DNA from: Carnobacterium viridans
GTDB lineage: Bacteria > Bacillota > Bacilli > Lactobacillales > Carnobacteriaceae
Length of the DNA stretch: 64,000 nucleotides
NCBI RefSeq assembly: GCF_900102725.1
Contig: NZ_FNJW01000008.1
Span: 1,364,001 to 1,428,000, forward strand
Direction: 5' to 3'
The notes below the pieces were generated by a model. The model worked only from the letters and a program-made list of their open reading frames with translations, made no database searches and was not told the origin of the DNA. Shown here in pieces: positions 30,937 through 39,099 of this stretch. Each line of letters opens with the position of its first letter. Position 1 is the first letter of the stretch. The position numbers were made by a program, and so were the translations under genes.

Positions 30937-31686
30937 TTATTTGTCTGTATTTACACGAAAGGACGATTCGTTTATTCGCAAGTTGTTCAGACGTTCCAAT
31001 ACTTCTGTATAAACAGGAATGATATCTCCTAGATCACGACGATACAGATCTTTGTCCAAATGTTCTTTCGTATTTATATCCCATAAACGACAAGTATCTG
31101 GAGATATTTCATCAGCGAGGATGATTTTTCCATCCGCTGTTTTCCCAAATTCAATTTTAAAGTCAATTAACCGAATAGCGATTTTTTTGAACATTTCCAC
31201 TAAGACAGCATTGATCTCTAATGCTTGTTTTTTTATTTCAATTATCTCTTCGTCATTCGCAACATTGAGCATCTTAACGTGTGAGTCATTGATAAATGGA
31301 TCATCCAGCTTATCGTTTTTGTAATAAAATTCAAGAATAGGAAAAGGCAAATCGATTCCTTCTTCGATACCAAACCTTTTTGTAAAACTGCCGGCCGACG
31401 TGTTGCGCACAACGACTTCTAAAGGAATCATTTCAACTTCCCTAATTAATTGTTCGGTTTTTGACACTTCTTGGATATAATGGCTGGCAACTCCTTTTTC
31501 AGCTAAGTATGTGAATATCAAACCCGTGATCTGGTTATTCAGTTCTCCTTTCCCTTCAACGTTTTCCTTTTTAGCGCCATTTAACGAAGTTACTTGGTTT
31601 AAATACTCTGCTAAAAGAACTTTTTCTTGATTTGTCGCATACATTTTTTTAGCTTTCCCGGTATAGAGCAATTCTTTCTTTTCCAT
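30937..31686 (-). CDS. purC: SAICAR synthetase
   Basis: A 249-residue ligase from ATG 31686, behind AAAGGACGAG; the open frame to 31725 is promoter leader. Motifs include LYTGKAKKMY, EMIPLEVVVRNTSAGS, KIEFGKTADGKIILADEI and SPDTCRLWD. It begins a second transcription unit with its own promoter and PurBox pair, separated from purK by a terminator. Confidence 0.96.
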   Translation of the reverse strand: MEKKELLYTGKAKKMYATNQEKVLLAEYLNQVTSLNGAKKENVEGKGELNNQITGLIFTYLAEKGVASHYIQEVSKTEQLIREVEMIPLEVVVRNTSAGSFTKRFGIEEGIDLPFPILEFYYKNDKLDDPFINDSHVKMLNVANDEEIIEIKKQALEINAVLVEMFKKIAIRLIDFKIEFGKTADGKIILADEISPDTCRLWDINTKEHLDKDLYRRDLGDIIPVYTEVLERLNNLRINESSFRVNTDK

Positions 31687-31706
31687 TATCTCGTCCTTTC
31701 TATTTA

Positions 31707-31773
31707 CGAACATTAATTTTAACAACTCTTACATCATTCGTTTTAATTGTAGCATTCAACCTTTGTTTGTCAA
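31707..31773 (-). promoter_or_regulatory. purC promoter with PurBox pair
   Basis: Minus-strand -35 TTGACA (31773-31768), a 16-base spacer and -10 TACAAT (31751-31746). Downstream lie inverted PurBox cores: on the plus strand CGAA at 31707-31710 (within TTTACGAACATT) and TTCG at 31737-31740, exactly 26 bases apart. That is the geometry of Bacillus PurR boxes, so PRPP-responsive PurR repression is likely. Confidence 0.8.
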
Positions 31774-31826
31774 TGGAATATCCATTGTTTTTTCAAATGA
31801 TGTCCTAACTAAATTAATCTTATTCC

Positions 31827-31868
31827 ATACAAAAAGACCGTAAACAGTAGTTTCGGCCTTCTTGTATG
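31827..31868 (-). terminator. Terminator between purK and purC
   Basis: A long stem (CATACAAAAAGACCGTAAAC pairing with the GTTTCGGCCTTCTTGTATG-like side). It ends the purEK transcript just after purK, which explains the separate purC promoter. Confidence 0.8.
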
Positions 31869-31878
31869 AATTTATCCA

Positions 31879-33024
31879 TTATTTACTTCGCGATGCATTC
31901 CAAATTCCGGTATCCCCTATTTCTATCAAGGTTTTTTCGATATCATTTGTCAAGATCGTGACGTGCCCGACTTTTCTATTGATCTGTAAGTTTTCTTTAC
32001 CGTAGTAATGAAACGACCATTCTGCTTTTTTATCACGAAACACTAAACTTTTTTCCATGTGTTGCCCTAAAATATTGACCATAACAACACTTGAAAGCAA
32101 GCGCGCTTTTGGCATCGATAATCCAGCTACTGCTCGGATATGCGCATCAAATTGAGAAAGAGACATTGCTTCAATCGTATAATGTCCTGAATTGTGCGGT
32201 CGAGGTGCCAGTTCATTGACGAAAATGTCATCATCTTTTGTCAAAAATAATTCGATTCCTAACGTGCCAACTAATTGTAATGCATCAGCAATCTGTTGAG
32301 CCGTCTCTATGGCTTTTTCGCTCACTGCTGGAGAAATCCGTGCAGGTACAATGGATTCATGTAAAATATTAGCGACATGGATATTTTCAGAAACTGGAAA
32401 AATAGTCGTCTCACCTTTTCGATTGCGAACAATCATAACTGATAGTTCTTTCGAAAAAGGTACCCAGGCTTCAAGAATACAACTATGATCACCAATCAGC
32501 GCTGCTGCCGCTTCTTTATCCGCTTCTGATTTTAAAACAACTTGTCCTTTACCGTCATACCCAAAACGTGTTGTTTTCAAAACGCAAGGATAGCCAATTT
32601 TTTCAAGCGCAGTATTCAGTTGAACTATTTTTTCCACAACCTCGAAGGCTGCAATCGAAACTCCACTAGCTTCTAAAAACCGTTTTTCTTTGATTCGGTC
32701 TTGCGTAATAGCTATTACCTCGCTACCTTGTGGGATAGCGACTATTTCTTCCATCTCTCGTAGTGCATCTGCATCAATATTTTCAAATTCAAACGTTAGA
32801 ACAGAAACTTTTCTCGCAAATTCACGTAAAGCTTCTTTGTCAGCATAATCAGCACAGATATTCCAATCAGACACTTGAGCTGCTGGACAATTTTCATTAG
32901 GATCCAAGATGCCAACAACAAAACCCATTTTTTTTGCTGATTGAGCCATCATTTTCCCTAATTGTCCGCCTCCAATAATTCCAATAGTCTCTCCTGGTTT
33001 GAGTGGTTTATACAAGATTCTCAC
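31879..33024 (-). CDS. purK: N5-carboxyaminoimidazole ribonucleotide synthase
   Basis: A 381-residue ATP-grasp enzyme carboxylating AIR with bicarbonate. Motifs: [53 protein letters not shown]. It overlaps purE by 17 bases and is followed by a terminator. Confidence 0.97.
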   Translation of the reverse strand: MRILYKPLKPGETIGIIGGGQLGKMMAQSAKKMGFVVGILDPNENCPAAQVSDWNICADYADKEALREFARKVSVLTFEFENIDADALREMEEIVAIPQGSEVIAITQDRIKEKRFLEASGVSIAAFEVVEKIVQLNTALEKIGYPCVLKTTRFGYDGKGQVVLKSEADKEAAAALIGDHSCILEAWVPFSKELSVMIVRNRKGETTIFPVSENIHVANILHESIVPARISPAVSEKAIETAQQIADALQLVGTLGIELFLTKDDDIFVNELAPRPHNSGHYTIEAMSLSQFDAHIRAVAGLSMPKARLLSSVVMVNILGQHMEKSLVFRDKKAEWSFHYYGKENLQINRKVGHVTILTNDIEKTLIEIGDTGIWNASRSK

Positions 33025-33496
33025 TACTTTCTATTACATTTTTTTTAAGCCAATCACGTCTTGTTTCCAACTGTTTCGCTAACTTTTTATCTTCAATTGA
33101 AAGAATCTGAACTGCAAGAAGTCCTGCATTCACAGCTCCTGCTTTCCCAATCGCCACAGTAGCAACAGGTACACCCGCCGGCATCTGTACAATAGACAAT
33201 AACGAATCCATGCCATTAAGCGCACGAGATTGTATCGGTACACCTATGACTGGCAATGTTGTTTTTGCTGCAATCATGCCCGGCAAATGAGCCGCACCTC
33301 CAGCTCCTGCAATAATTATTTTTTTTCCCAATTCTCTTGCTTGTTCAGCAAAACTAAACATCAAATCCGGCGTCCGATGGGCTGAGACCACCTTTTTTTC
33401 ATACGCTATATCAAATTCATCTAAAATCGCACAACAGTCTTTCATCGTTTCCCAATCAGAAGTACTTCCCATAACAACAGAGACAATGGCATCCAT
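33008..33496 (-). CDS. purE: N5-CAIR mutase
   Basis: A 162-residue class I PurE ([42 protein letters not shown]) that rearranges N5-CAIR to CAIR. First gene of purEK, with GGAGG seven bases before ATG 33496. Confidence 0.97.
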   Translation of the reverse strand: MDAIVSVVMGSTSDWETMKDCCAILDEFDIAYEKKVVSAHRTPDLMFSFAEQARELGKKIIIAGAGGAAHLPGMIAAKTTLPVIGVPIQSRALNGMDSLLSIVQMPAGVPVATVAIGKAGAVNAGLLAVQILSIEDKKLAKQLETRRDWLKKNVIESSENLV

Positions 33497-33528
33497 TTAT
33501 TTTCCTCCACTCTAATTTCTCACGTTCA

Positions 33529-33588
33529 ATATAGCACAACGCTTTGAAGTTTTACAAACGTTTATTGAAACGATTTATTTTTCGTTCG
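33529..33588 (-). promoter_or_regulatory. purE promoter with PurBox pair
   Basis: Minus-strand -35 TTGTAA (33557-33552), an 18-base (17-19) spacer, and -10 TATATT (33534-33529). An upstream PurBox core CGAA (plus strand TTCG 33585-33588) faces a degenerate partner TTTG (plus strand CAAA 33555-33558), with exactly 26 bases between, as at purC. The proximal box overlaps the -35 element, as expected for repression. Confidence 0.7.
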
Positions 33589-33749
33589 TGATTAGAGTTG
33601 TTCTGATGCATTAAATTAGTTTTGTGATAATTTTTACTAGATTATAAGCAACCCTTTTTTATGTATTGATTTTTTAGCGTTCGCATTCTTAGTCTTATCC
33701 GTACACAAAAAAATTCTTCATCAAATGGTGTTGGTTGGTTGATAGAAGA

Positions 33750-33975
33750 AAAAATTTCTTCTGGAATAGATGGGTTTGCTTGTGGAGAGCCATGGGAACG
33801 TCTGAAGCCTGTAGTCTTCAGAGCTTTCAAGCCTCAAATAAAGCTTAATCGCTGAAGCGTTAACGCTTTATAATTCGCATTGAATCCAATGCACGGCTAC
33901 AAGCAAACCCTATTCCTCCAGAAATATTCTGTAACCAATTTAACTAAGCTATCAGGACTAAAGAGTATAGAGCCA
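33750..33975. repeat. Dispersed intergenic repeat, long imperfect inverted form
   Basis: The left half (AGAAGAAAAAATTTCTTCTG through CTTGTGGAGAGCC) is roughly inverted relative to the right half (CTACAAGCAAACCCTATTCC then CCAGAAATATTCTG). The right half, reverse complemented, matches 40681-40800 over about 120 bases, beginning GGCTCTATACTCTTTAG. No coding signal. Function unknown. Confidence 0.65.
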
Positions 33976-34017
33976 AAAAAAGCCAAGGTCTGCTCACAGC
34001 ATTCCTTAGCTTTTTTT
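33975..34017 (-). terminator. Terminator of the OYE-FMN_bind gene
   Basis: AGCTAAGG pairs with CCTTGGCT on the minus strand, followed by a T7 run. Confidence 0.85.
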
Positions 34018-34037
34018 GAATAACTCATGAAAAATAA

Positions 34038-35531
34038 CTATCTCACTTCTGTACTCTCCCACTGAACGGCATCTTTTGAACGTACACGTAAAGCTTCGGA
34101 ATTTCCATTTGCTTTTTCCACTGCATCTGCTACTCCATCAATAAGGCTTTTCGAAGTCACCGTTGCTCCTGAAATGACATCTACTTGCAACGTTTGCCCA
34201 GTAATAATCTCCTCTGGCAATCGCTTGAAAACGGTAGTTGCAACGGCATCTGGTTGCTCTTGTCCATCCAGTTCTATTGCCAAAATTTTAGTATCTGAGA
34301 AGGTTACTTTCATCAGGATACCACTTCCATCATGACCTTCAACAGACGCTTCATAGGTTCCCGGATTGAAAGTAATTTTTACATTTTGCAATTCTTTCAG
34401 CTGTTCATATTTTTGTTCTTCTGCTTGTACATCTCTAATCATAAAATCCATTACATCCCATAAAGGTTCAGGGACGTGCAACAGATTCTGTTCGCTGATG
34501 TCGGCAAAATCTTTAATTTCTTCATCTGATTTTGCTTTTTCAACCCAATTCGGTTCGACTAAAAAAGCTTTTCCTACTGCAACTAAATCATAGCCCGCTT
34601 TAAGTGTAGCTTCCGCATCAATGCGCTGACCAACTCCACCTACACCGATTAGAGCTATTTGAGCCAACTCTTCTGATTGCTGCTCAATGTACTTCTCGAG
34701 CAAGGGCTGACTGTCTTCTTTATTGATGATTGATGATCGGTTCCAGCTACCCATTGAAATATGAAAGTAATCTGGTTTTAGTTTAGCTAAACGATTCAAT
34801 AAATACATCGTATCTTCAAAACGTATCCCTGGCTCTTCAATTTCTTCGGGAGAAAATCGGTAACCTACAATAAAGTGCTCTGCTTGTTGTTTCTTAACTT
34901 CTTCTTGTACAGCTCTCATCACTGCTTCCGGAAATTTAGCACGTGCTTCTCGGCTGCCTCCCCATTTATCTTCACGGCGGTTAGAATGCGGAGAAAAAAA
35001 TTGTTGAATTAGGTACGTATTTGCGCCATGAATTTCGACTCCATCAAATCCAGCTTCAATCGCACGTCTGGTAGCATCTGCAAAGTTTTGAATCATTTTA
35101 TCAATATCCACCGGCATCATTTGACGCGGTGTAACAGCTTCCGGTCGCAATGCTGAAACAGGGCTAGCTGAGATGGGCGTAGCTCCACCATTGAGTTCTG
35201 GAGCAGCCATACGTCCAGCATGATAAATTTGCAAAATAGCTTTAGATCCTTTTTCTTTAATAGCATTAGCTAGTTTACGCAGTTCTTTCACTTGAGAATC
35301 TTTATTGTTGCCTAAAGCTCCCGCAAATCCTCGACCTTTATCTTCCACAAACGAACTTTCAACAATGATTGCACCAACTTCTCCAGAACGATGAGCATAA
35401 TAATCAATCATTTCTTGTGTGACCGTTCCATCAAAGTATGCTGCTTGAATAGTCATTGGTGCCATCATGATACGATTCTTTAGTCGTACTCCCGATTTCA
35501 GTTCCATTTCCTCGAATAATTTTTTTGACAT
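34038..35531 (-). CDS. Old yellow enzyme fused to an FMN_bind domain
   Basis: ATG 35531 (AAAGGA upstream) gives 497 residues. The N-terminal OYE TIM barrel spans about residues 1-340: NRIMMAPMTIQAAYFDG, AILQIYHAGRMA, EIHGANTYLIQQFFSPHSNRR cut short here, and GGVGQRIDAE. A C-terminal FMN_bind domain (about 400-480) carries the flavinylation motif DVISGATVTS, whose threonine is the expected site for FMN attached by ApbE. There is no signal peptide, so it is cytosolic. Related OYE-FMN_bind reductases act on acrylates or fumarate with NAD(P)H. Neighbours encode an FMN_bind-PAS protein and ApbE. Confidence 0.88.
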   Translation of the reverse strand: MSKKLFEEMELKSGVRLKNRIMMAPMTIQAAYFDGTVTQEMIDYYAHRSGEVGAIIVESSFVEDKGRGFAGALGNNKDSQVKELRKLANAIKEKGSKAILQIYHAGRMAAPELNGGATPISASPVSALRPEAVTPRQMMPVDIDKMIQNFADATRRAIEAGFDGVEIHGANTYLIQQFFSPHSNRREDKWGGSREARAKFPEAVMRAVQEEVKKQQAEHFIVGYRFSPEEIEEPGIRFEDTMYLLNRLAKLKPDYFHISMGSWNRSSIINKEDSQPLLEKYIEQQSEELAQIALIGVGGVGQRIDAEATLKAGYDLVAVGKAFLVEPNWVEKAKSDEEIKDFADISEQNLLHVPEPLWDVMDFMIRDVQAEEQKYEQLKELQNVKITFNPGTYEASVEGHDGSGILMKVTFSDTKILAIELDGQEQPDAVATTVFKRLPEEIITGQTLQVDVISGATVTSKSLIDGVADAVEKANGNSEALRVRSKDAVQWESTEVR

Positions 35532-35574
35532 GTTGGTAGTCCTTTCCAGCAATTTAATGTGCATATTTTTTTCT

Positions 35575-35955
35575 TCATTCATTTTTAGGTAGAACTTTAC
35601 GAGTTGGAATAACAAATAATAATGCTACAGTTAAAGCAAGTGTCACTATCGCCAACACTACTTTAATGAGTTGAAATGGTGCAAAAAAAATTGAGATGCC
35701 CATCAGAATATAACTATTAACGAGTATTTTCCATTTTTTATTTTTAGGAATAGATTTCGTTTCAACGTAATCTGATACATATAGTTGATACAATTTAGTC
35801 TTTTTTAACCAATCATTAAACGTACTGGAGCTATGTGCAAAACAGTAGCCAGATAACAATAAGAATGGTGTCGTTGGCAGCACAGGTAGAATTGCGCCTG
35901 CTGAACCCAAAAGAAAAGAAAGAATCCCAACACTAATTAAAAAATGGCGTTTCAT
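35575..35955 (-). CDS. DUF454 (YbaN-like) small membrane protein
   Basis: A 126-residue membrane protein from ATG 35955 (GGAAGG six bases upstream; ATG 35961 abuts it). DUF454 features: an N-terminal helix with AGAILPVLPTTPFLLLSGYCF, then FNDWLKKTKLYQLYV, and two C-terminal helices. The function of the family is unknown, though it recurs near heme/flavin redox genes. It lies between the OYE and FMN_bind-PAS genes on the same strand and may belong to their operon. Confidence 0.82.
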   Translation of the reverse strand: MKRHFLISVGILSFLLGSAGAILPVLPTTPFLLLSGYCFAHSSSTFNDWLKKTKLYQLYVSDYVETKSIPKNKKWKILVNSYILMGISIFFAPFQLIKVVLAIVTLALTVALLFVIPTRKVLPKNE

Positions 35956-36008
35956 CTGCATCCTTCCTTTTCTTCAACTAAATGATAAGTGAATTTATTC
36001 CTGTCATT

Positions 36009-37094
36009 TTAGTTCCATTTTTCGCGGGCAAATGGATTTGGTTCAGTAGGATTGCTTAATTCCCCACGGCGATTCGGTTCATCGATTGTCTCAATAAAAG
36101 GTGTTCCATTTTGGACATATTCCATGAATCCAATATTTTTTCCTGTGCGATTGAAAACAGGAACATAAGAAACAAAAATTTTACGATCTCCATCTTTTCG
36201 TGTGAACCAATACGTTTCGCTTTTGCGTGTCCCATCTGCCAGTTCTCCAGCTAATTTACCAACAAATTCACGCACGTGAGGCGGATGACAATCAATAAAG
36301 TGGCTTCCTAAACTCGCCTGAGAACGATGAAACTCATGATGATCTTCATTAAAATATTGAAAGCGCAAATCCGGACCAACAAACGTAATTTCGACTGGTA
36401 GCGCATTCAAAACAGCTTCAATTTGTTCAATGGTCAGGGATCCTCCTCTAAATTGGATACGTGGTTCTAAATCTTCTAACTGCGGTGCAGCTTCAGGATC
36501 AATCTCACCTCTAGCTATACCTAAAGCGTAATCTAACGCTTCTTGTGCTCCGCGTGAAGAAAAAGTTGCGCCCGAAATCGTATCAATTTGAGAAGATTGA
36601 CTGCGTAAAACATTTGCAATTATGTCTTCAATTGCTTCACCACCGATATCAGGAGTTTCTTTTCCTTGGTAGTCAATTTTTTCAATTTTGTTTTCACTTA
36701 CGGTTACATTCAGATTAATTTCACCTTTATACCCATCTCCATTTCCACTGTAAGTTCCAGGTGTGAAATGATGTTCAATCTTTCCTGTTTCTTCATTAAA
36801 TTCCCCATCAATAGGAGCTCGTTCGCCTCGTGCAACTCCTAAGGCATAATCCACAGCCCGCAAAGTCCCTTCTGAAGCATATGTCGCACCAGAAATTGTA
36901 TCAACTTCTACTGATTGTCGTTTAATGATCTCTTCTACCATTTTCGCTACGGCTACACCACCTTTGTTAGGCGTTTCATTTTCAGTGTAATCAATGTTTA
37001 CTATTTTTCCCTCATCTACTTTTACATCTACGGTGATATAATCATGGTACCCAGTTGCTCTTCCTTTGTACGTTCCCGTTTTAAGATTATTCAT
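36009..37094 (-). CDS. Tandem FMN_bind protein with C-terminal PAS (DUF438-type) domain
   Basis: A 361-residue cytosolic protein. The first FMN_bind domain spans about residues 1-90 with DTISGATYAS (Thr71), and the second about 108-196 with DTISGATFSS (Thr177). Both are ApbE-type flavinylation sites. From about residue 225 a PAS domain begins (ALPVEITFVGPDLRFQYFN), contains IDCHPPHVREF near residue 270, and has the YWFTRKDGDRKIFVSY strand. The Cys-His-Pro-Pro motif recalls PAS domains of the DUF438 family. It may be a two-flavin electron carrier with a sensory or redox-partner module. First gene of the leftward cluster, divergent from apbE. Confidence 0.85.
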   Translation of the reverse strand: MNNLKTGTYKGRATGYHDYITVDVKVDEGKIVNIDYTENETPNKGGVAVAKMVEEIIKRQSVEVDTISGATYASEGTLRAVDYALGVARGERAPIDGEFNEETGKIEHHFTPGTYSGNGDGYKGEINLNVTVSENKIEKIDYQGKETPDIGGEAIEDIIANVLRSQSSQIDTISGATFSSRGAQEALDYALGIARGEIDPEAAPQLEDLEPRIQFRGGSLTIEQIEAVLNALPVEITFVGPDLRFQYFNEDHHEFHRSQASLGSHFIDCHPPHVREFVGKLAGELADGTRKSETYWFTRKDGDRKIFVSYVPVFNRTGKNIGFMEYVQNGTPFIETIDEPNRRGELSNPTEPNPFAREKWN

Positions 37095-37171
37095 ATGAAC
37101 CTCCTTGATATTGTTATCAATTTCACAAATAGTTTTTACATTCCTAGTATAAGTAGAAAAATAATTAAAAA

Positions 37172-37189
37172 AATTGATTTAAATCAATT
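37172..37189. promoter_or_regulatory. Perfect FNR/CRP-family box between divergent flavin genes
   Basis: An 18-base perfect palindrome containing TTGATTTAAATCAA, identical to the FNR consensus TTGAT-N4-ATCAA. It is 78 bases upstream of the FMN_bind-PAS start and 52 bases upstream of apbE. This suggests anaerobic control of both directions by an Fnr/Flp-type regulator. Confidence 0.75.
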
Positions 37190-37240
37190 CTTTTAATTAT
37201 TTTTAGAGAAAACCTCAACTAATTTTTAGAGTATGTTAAA

Positions 37241-38227
37241 ATGCAAACATATGCATTGTATAGGCTTTTCAACTTTATAGATAGGTGGGTTAAAAAAATT
37301 AAACAGAAAATTATCAACCGAATGGGAACTCGAATCAGCCTTTCCATCGTGCATCCAGAGTCGGAAAAATTATTGGAAATAGCTAGCCACATGTTGGCAG
37401 ACTATGAAGCTCGTTTCAGCGCTAACAATCCTAAAAGTGTTTTGATGATCGTGAACCAACAAGCAGGAATACAGCCTGTTCATGTCGATTCAGATTTATA
37501 TGAATTAATTCAAGTCGGCAAGGAATATAGTTTGTCTTCTAACCTTGCGTTAAACATCACAATTGGACCACTCGTCAAACTATGGAAAATCGGATTCACT
37601 GGTGCGCGTTTACCTGATCAAAAAGAAATTGAAGAACGTATAAAACTAATTGATCCAACTGAAATTGAATTAGATGCGGATAAAAGAACCGTATACTTAA
37701 CAAAAAAGGGTATGGAATTAGATCTTGGCGCCTTAGCAAAGGGGTATTTTGCCGATAAACTTAAACTTTTTTTCCAAAAAGAAGGCGTACAAAGCGGTAT
37801 AGTGGATTTAGGCGGTAACGTATTGACTATTGGAAAAAATCCTAAATACAAAGATGGCTATTGGCGTGTAGGTATTCAAAAGCCTTCACTAGTTCGTGGA
37901 GATTTAATAGGAGCTGTACTGGTGAAAGACAAATCAGTGGTTACATCTGGCATTTATGAACGGTCACTTAAGGTAGGTGAAAAAGAATACCATCACATTT
38001 TTGATTCAACAACAGGCTACCCGATTGAAAATGAATTGGCCAGTGTAACCATCGTTTCGGATGAATCAATTGATGGAGAATTATGGACCACTTTGTTGTT
38101 TATGTTTAGTCCCGATGCGGCCATCCAATATATCGATAACACTCCCGGCATAGAAGCTCTTATTATCACAAAAGACAACGATGTAAAGATGACACGTGGT
38201 ATCATGCCGTATGTTGTTTTATTTTAA
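37241..38227 (+). CDS. apbE: ApbE-family FMN transferase (cytosolic)
   Basis: A 328-residue flavin transferase that attaches FMN from FAD to Thr/Ser of FMN_bind domains using Mg2+. The core motifs are GTRISLSIVH, ALNITIGPLVKLWKIGF, MELDLGALAKGYFADKL, GIVDLGGNVLTIGKNP and HHIFDSTTGYPIENEL. There is no signal peptide or lipobox, unlike exported ApbE, so it modifies cytosolic proteins, fitting its two divergent neighbours. ATG 37241 has no clear Shine-Dalgarno; ATG 37321 would remove part of the family core. Possibly leaderless from the -10-like TATGTTAAAAT. Confidence 0.9.
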   Translation: MQTYALYRLFNFIDRWVKKIKQKIINRMGTRISLSIVHPESEKLLEIASHMLADYEARFSANNPKSVLMIVNQQAGIQPVHVDSDLYELIQVGKEYSLSSNLALNITIGPLVKLWKIGFTGARLPDQKEIEERIKLIDPTEIELDADKRTVYLTKKGMELDLGALAKGYFADKLKLFFQKEGVQSGIVDLGGNVLTIGKNPKYKDGYWRVGIQKPSLVRGDLIGAVLVKDKSVVTSGIYERSLKVGEKEYHHIFDSTTGYPIENELASVTIVSDESIDGELWTTLLFMFSPDAAIQYIDNTPGIEALIITKDNDVKMTRGIMPYVVLF

Positions 38228-38477
38228 GAAGCTATAAAGATGAGGCTAACCATTTAGTTTCTTGAGCGAGGATCGAGAATTTTCGAGGTATACCACCTTG
38301 TAGAAATGGCCTCACGAATTTTGATAAATAAAAAAGTATAAAAGCTTATCTTTAGTATAAAATATTCCGTACACTCTAAATACAGTATGGTATTATCTAT
38401 ATTAGTAGATCGTTCATCAAGTCATGATAGCCGTTAAAAAGCCTAACAACTCATTATTGAAAGGGGGTGAAAATGAA

Positions 38478-39056
38478 GTGTTAACCGCGATCTTAGAAAA
38501 CTCACTGTACTTACAATTTGCTTTTACAGGCTGTATAGCTTTAGCCATTTTGACATTGCCGCTAAAAGATATCATCAGTGTCGGTTTTTACGACATCAGT
38601 GATTTTTTTGTCACAGGAATGATTGCTTTTTTCATTACATATGGGATTCTAGTGACCAATCTTATAACCGTATCTATCTGGTTATTTGTAGGTATCTTTT
38701 TTGTCGTAATGGTTGCCATTATGCTCATGAATATTCTTGTTATACTGCCTTTTAAAAGCCGTGCTGAAAATTCAACTATTACATCGATTCATGAATTAGA
38801 AGGCAAAGAAGCGAAGGTATCCATCCCAATTACACTCAACGGAACAGGCGAAGTGATCGTATCTACTGGTTTTACACGAGTGAATAAAATGGCTAAAATC
38901 TATGACAATACCGATAATATAACCGAGATTCCTAAAAATGAAAATGTATTGATCATGGATGTCAGCAACAACATTCTTTATGTTCTTCCTTACACAAACA
39001 GCATTAAAGCTATTGGCAAACCAACGCCAACATGGAATAAGAAACAAAAAAAATAA
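38478..39056 (+). CDS. NfeD-family membrane protein, flotillin partner
   Basis: GTG 38478 lies eight bases after AAAGGGGGTG and gives 192 residues; the upstream frame to 38424 lacks support. Three membrane helices are followed by a C-terminal OB-fold-like domain (HELEGKEAKVSIPITLNGTGEV). It matches the short NfeD/YuaF type encoded with flotillin. It is forty-three bases before the flotillin gene. The pair organises functional membrane microdomains in Bacillus, where it is part of envelope-stress regulation; no sigma-W-type promoter is obvious here. Confidence 0.82.
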   Translation: MLTAILENSLYLQFAFTGCIALAILTLPLKDIISVGFYDISDFFVTGMIAFFITYGILVTNLITVSIWLFVGIFFVVMVAIMLMNILVILPFKSRAENSTITSIHELEGKEAKVSIPITLNGTGEVIVSTGFTRVNKMAKIYDNTDNITEIPKNENVLIMDVSNNILYVLPYTNSIKAIGKPTPTWNKKQKK

Positions 39057-39099
39057 CTCCACCCTCAAAAAGCAGATACGAGAAAGTAGGAATGTATAA

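Larger units (their letters stand above)
33497..34037. other. Intergenic stretch with purE promoter, large inverted repeat and terminator
   Basis: It contains the purE control region (33504-33600), the long imperfect inverted repeat of the dispersed family (33750-33975) and the terminator of the OYE gene (33975-34017). A 62-codon minus-strand frame (33642-33830) runs through the repeat and is not considered a gene. Confidence 0.6.

Noticed and set aside
33497..33640. Possible purine riboswitch before purE
   Set aside because: The distance from the promoter to the start codon is only about 25-30 bases, too short for an aptamer; PurBox control explains the region.
33642..33830. 62-codon minus-strand frame upstream of purE
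   Set aside because: Lies in the inverted repeat, has no ribosome-binding site and no recognisable protein pattern; DNA-level similarity to other intergenic repeats explains it better.
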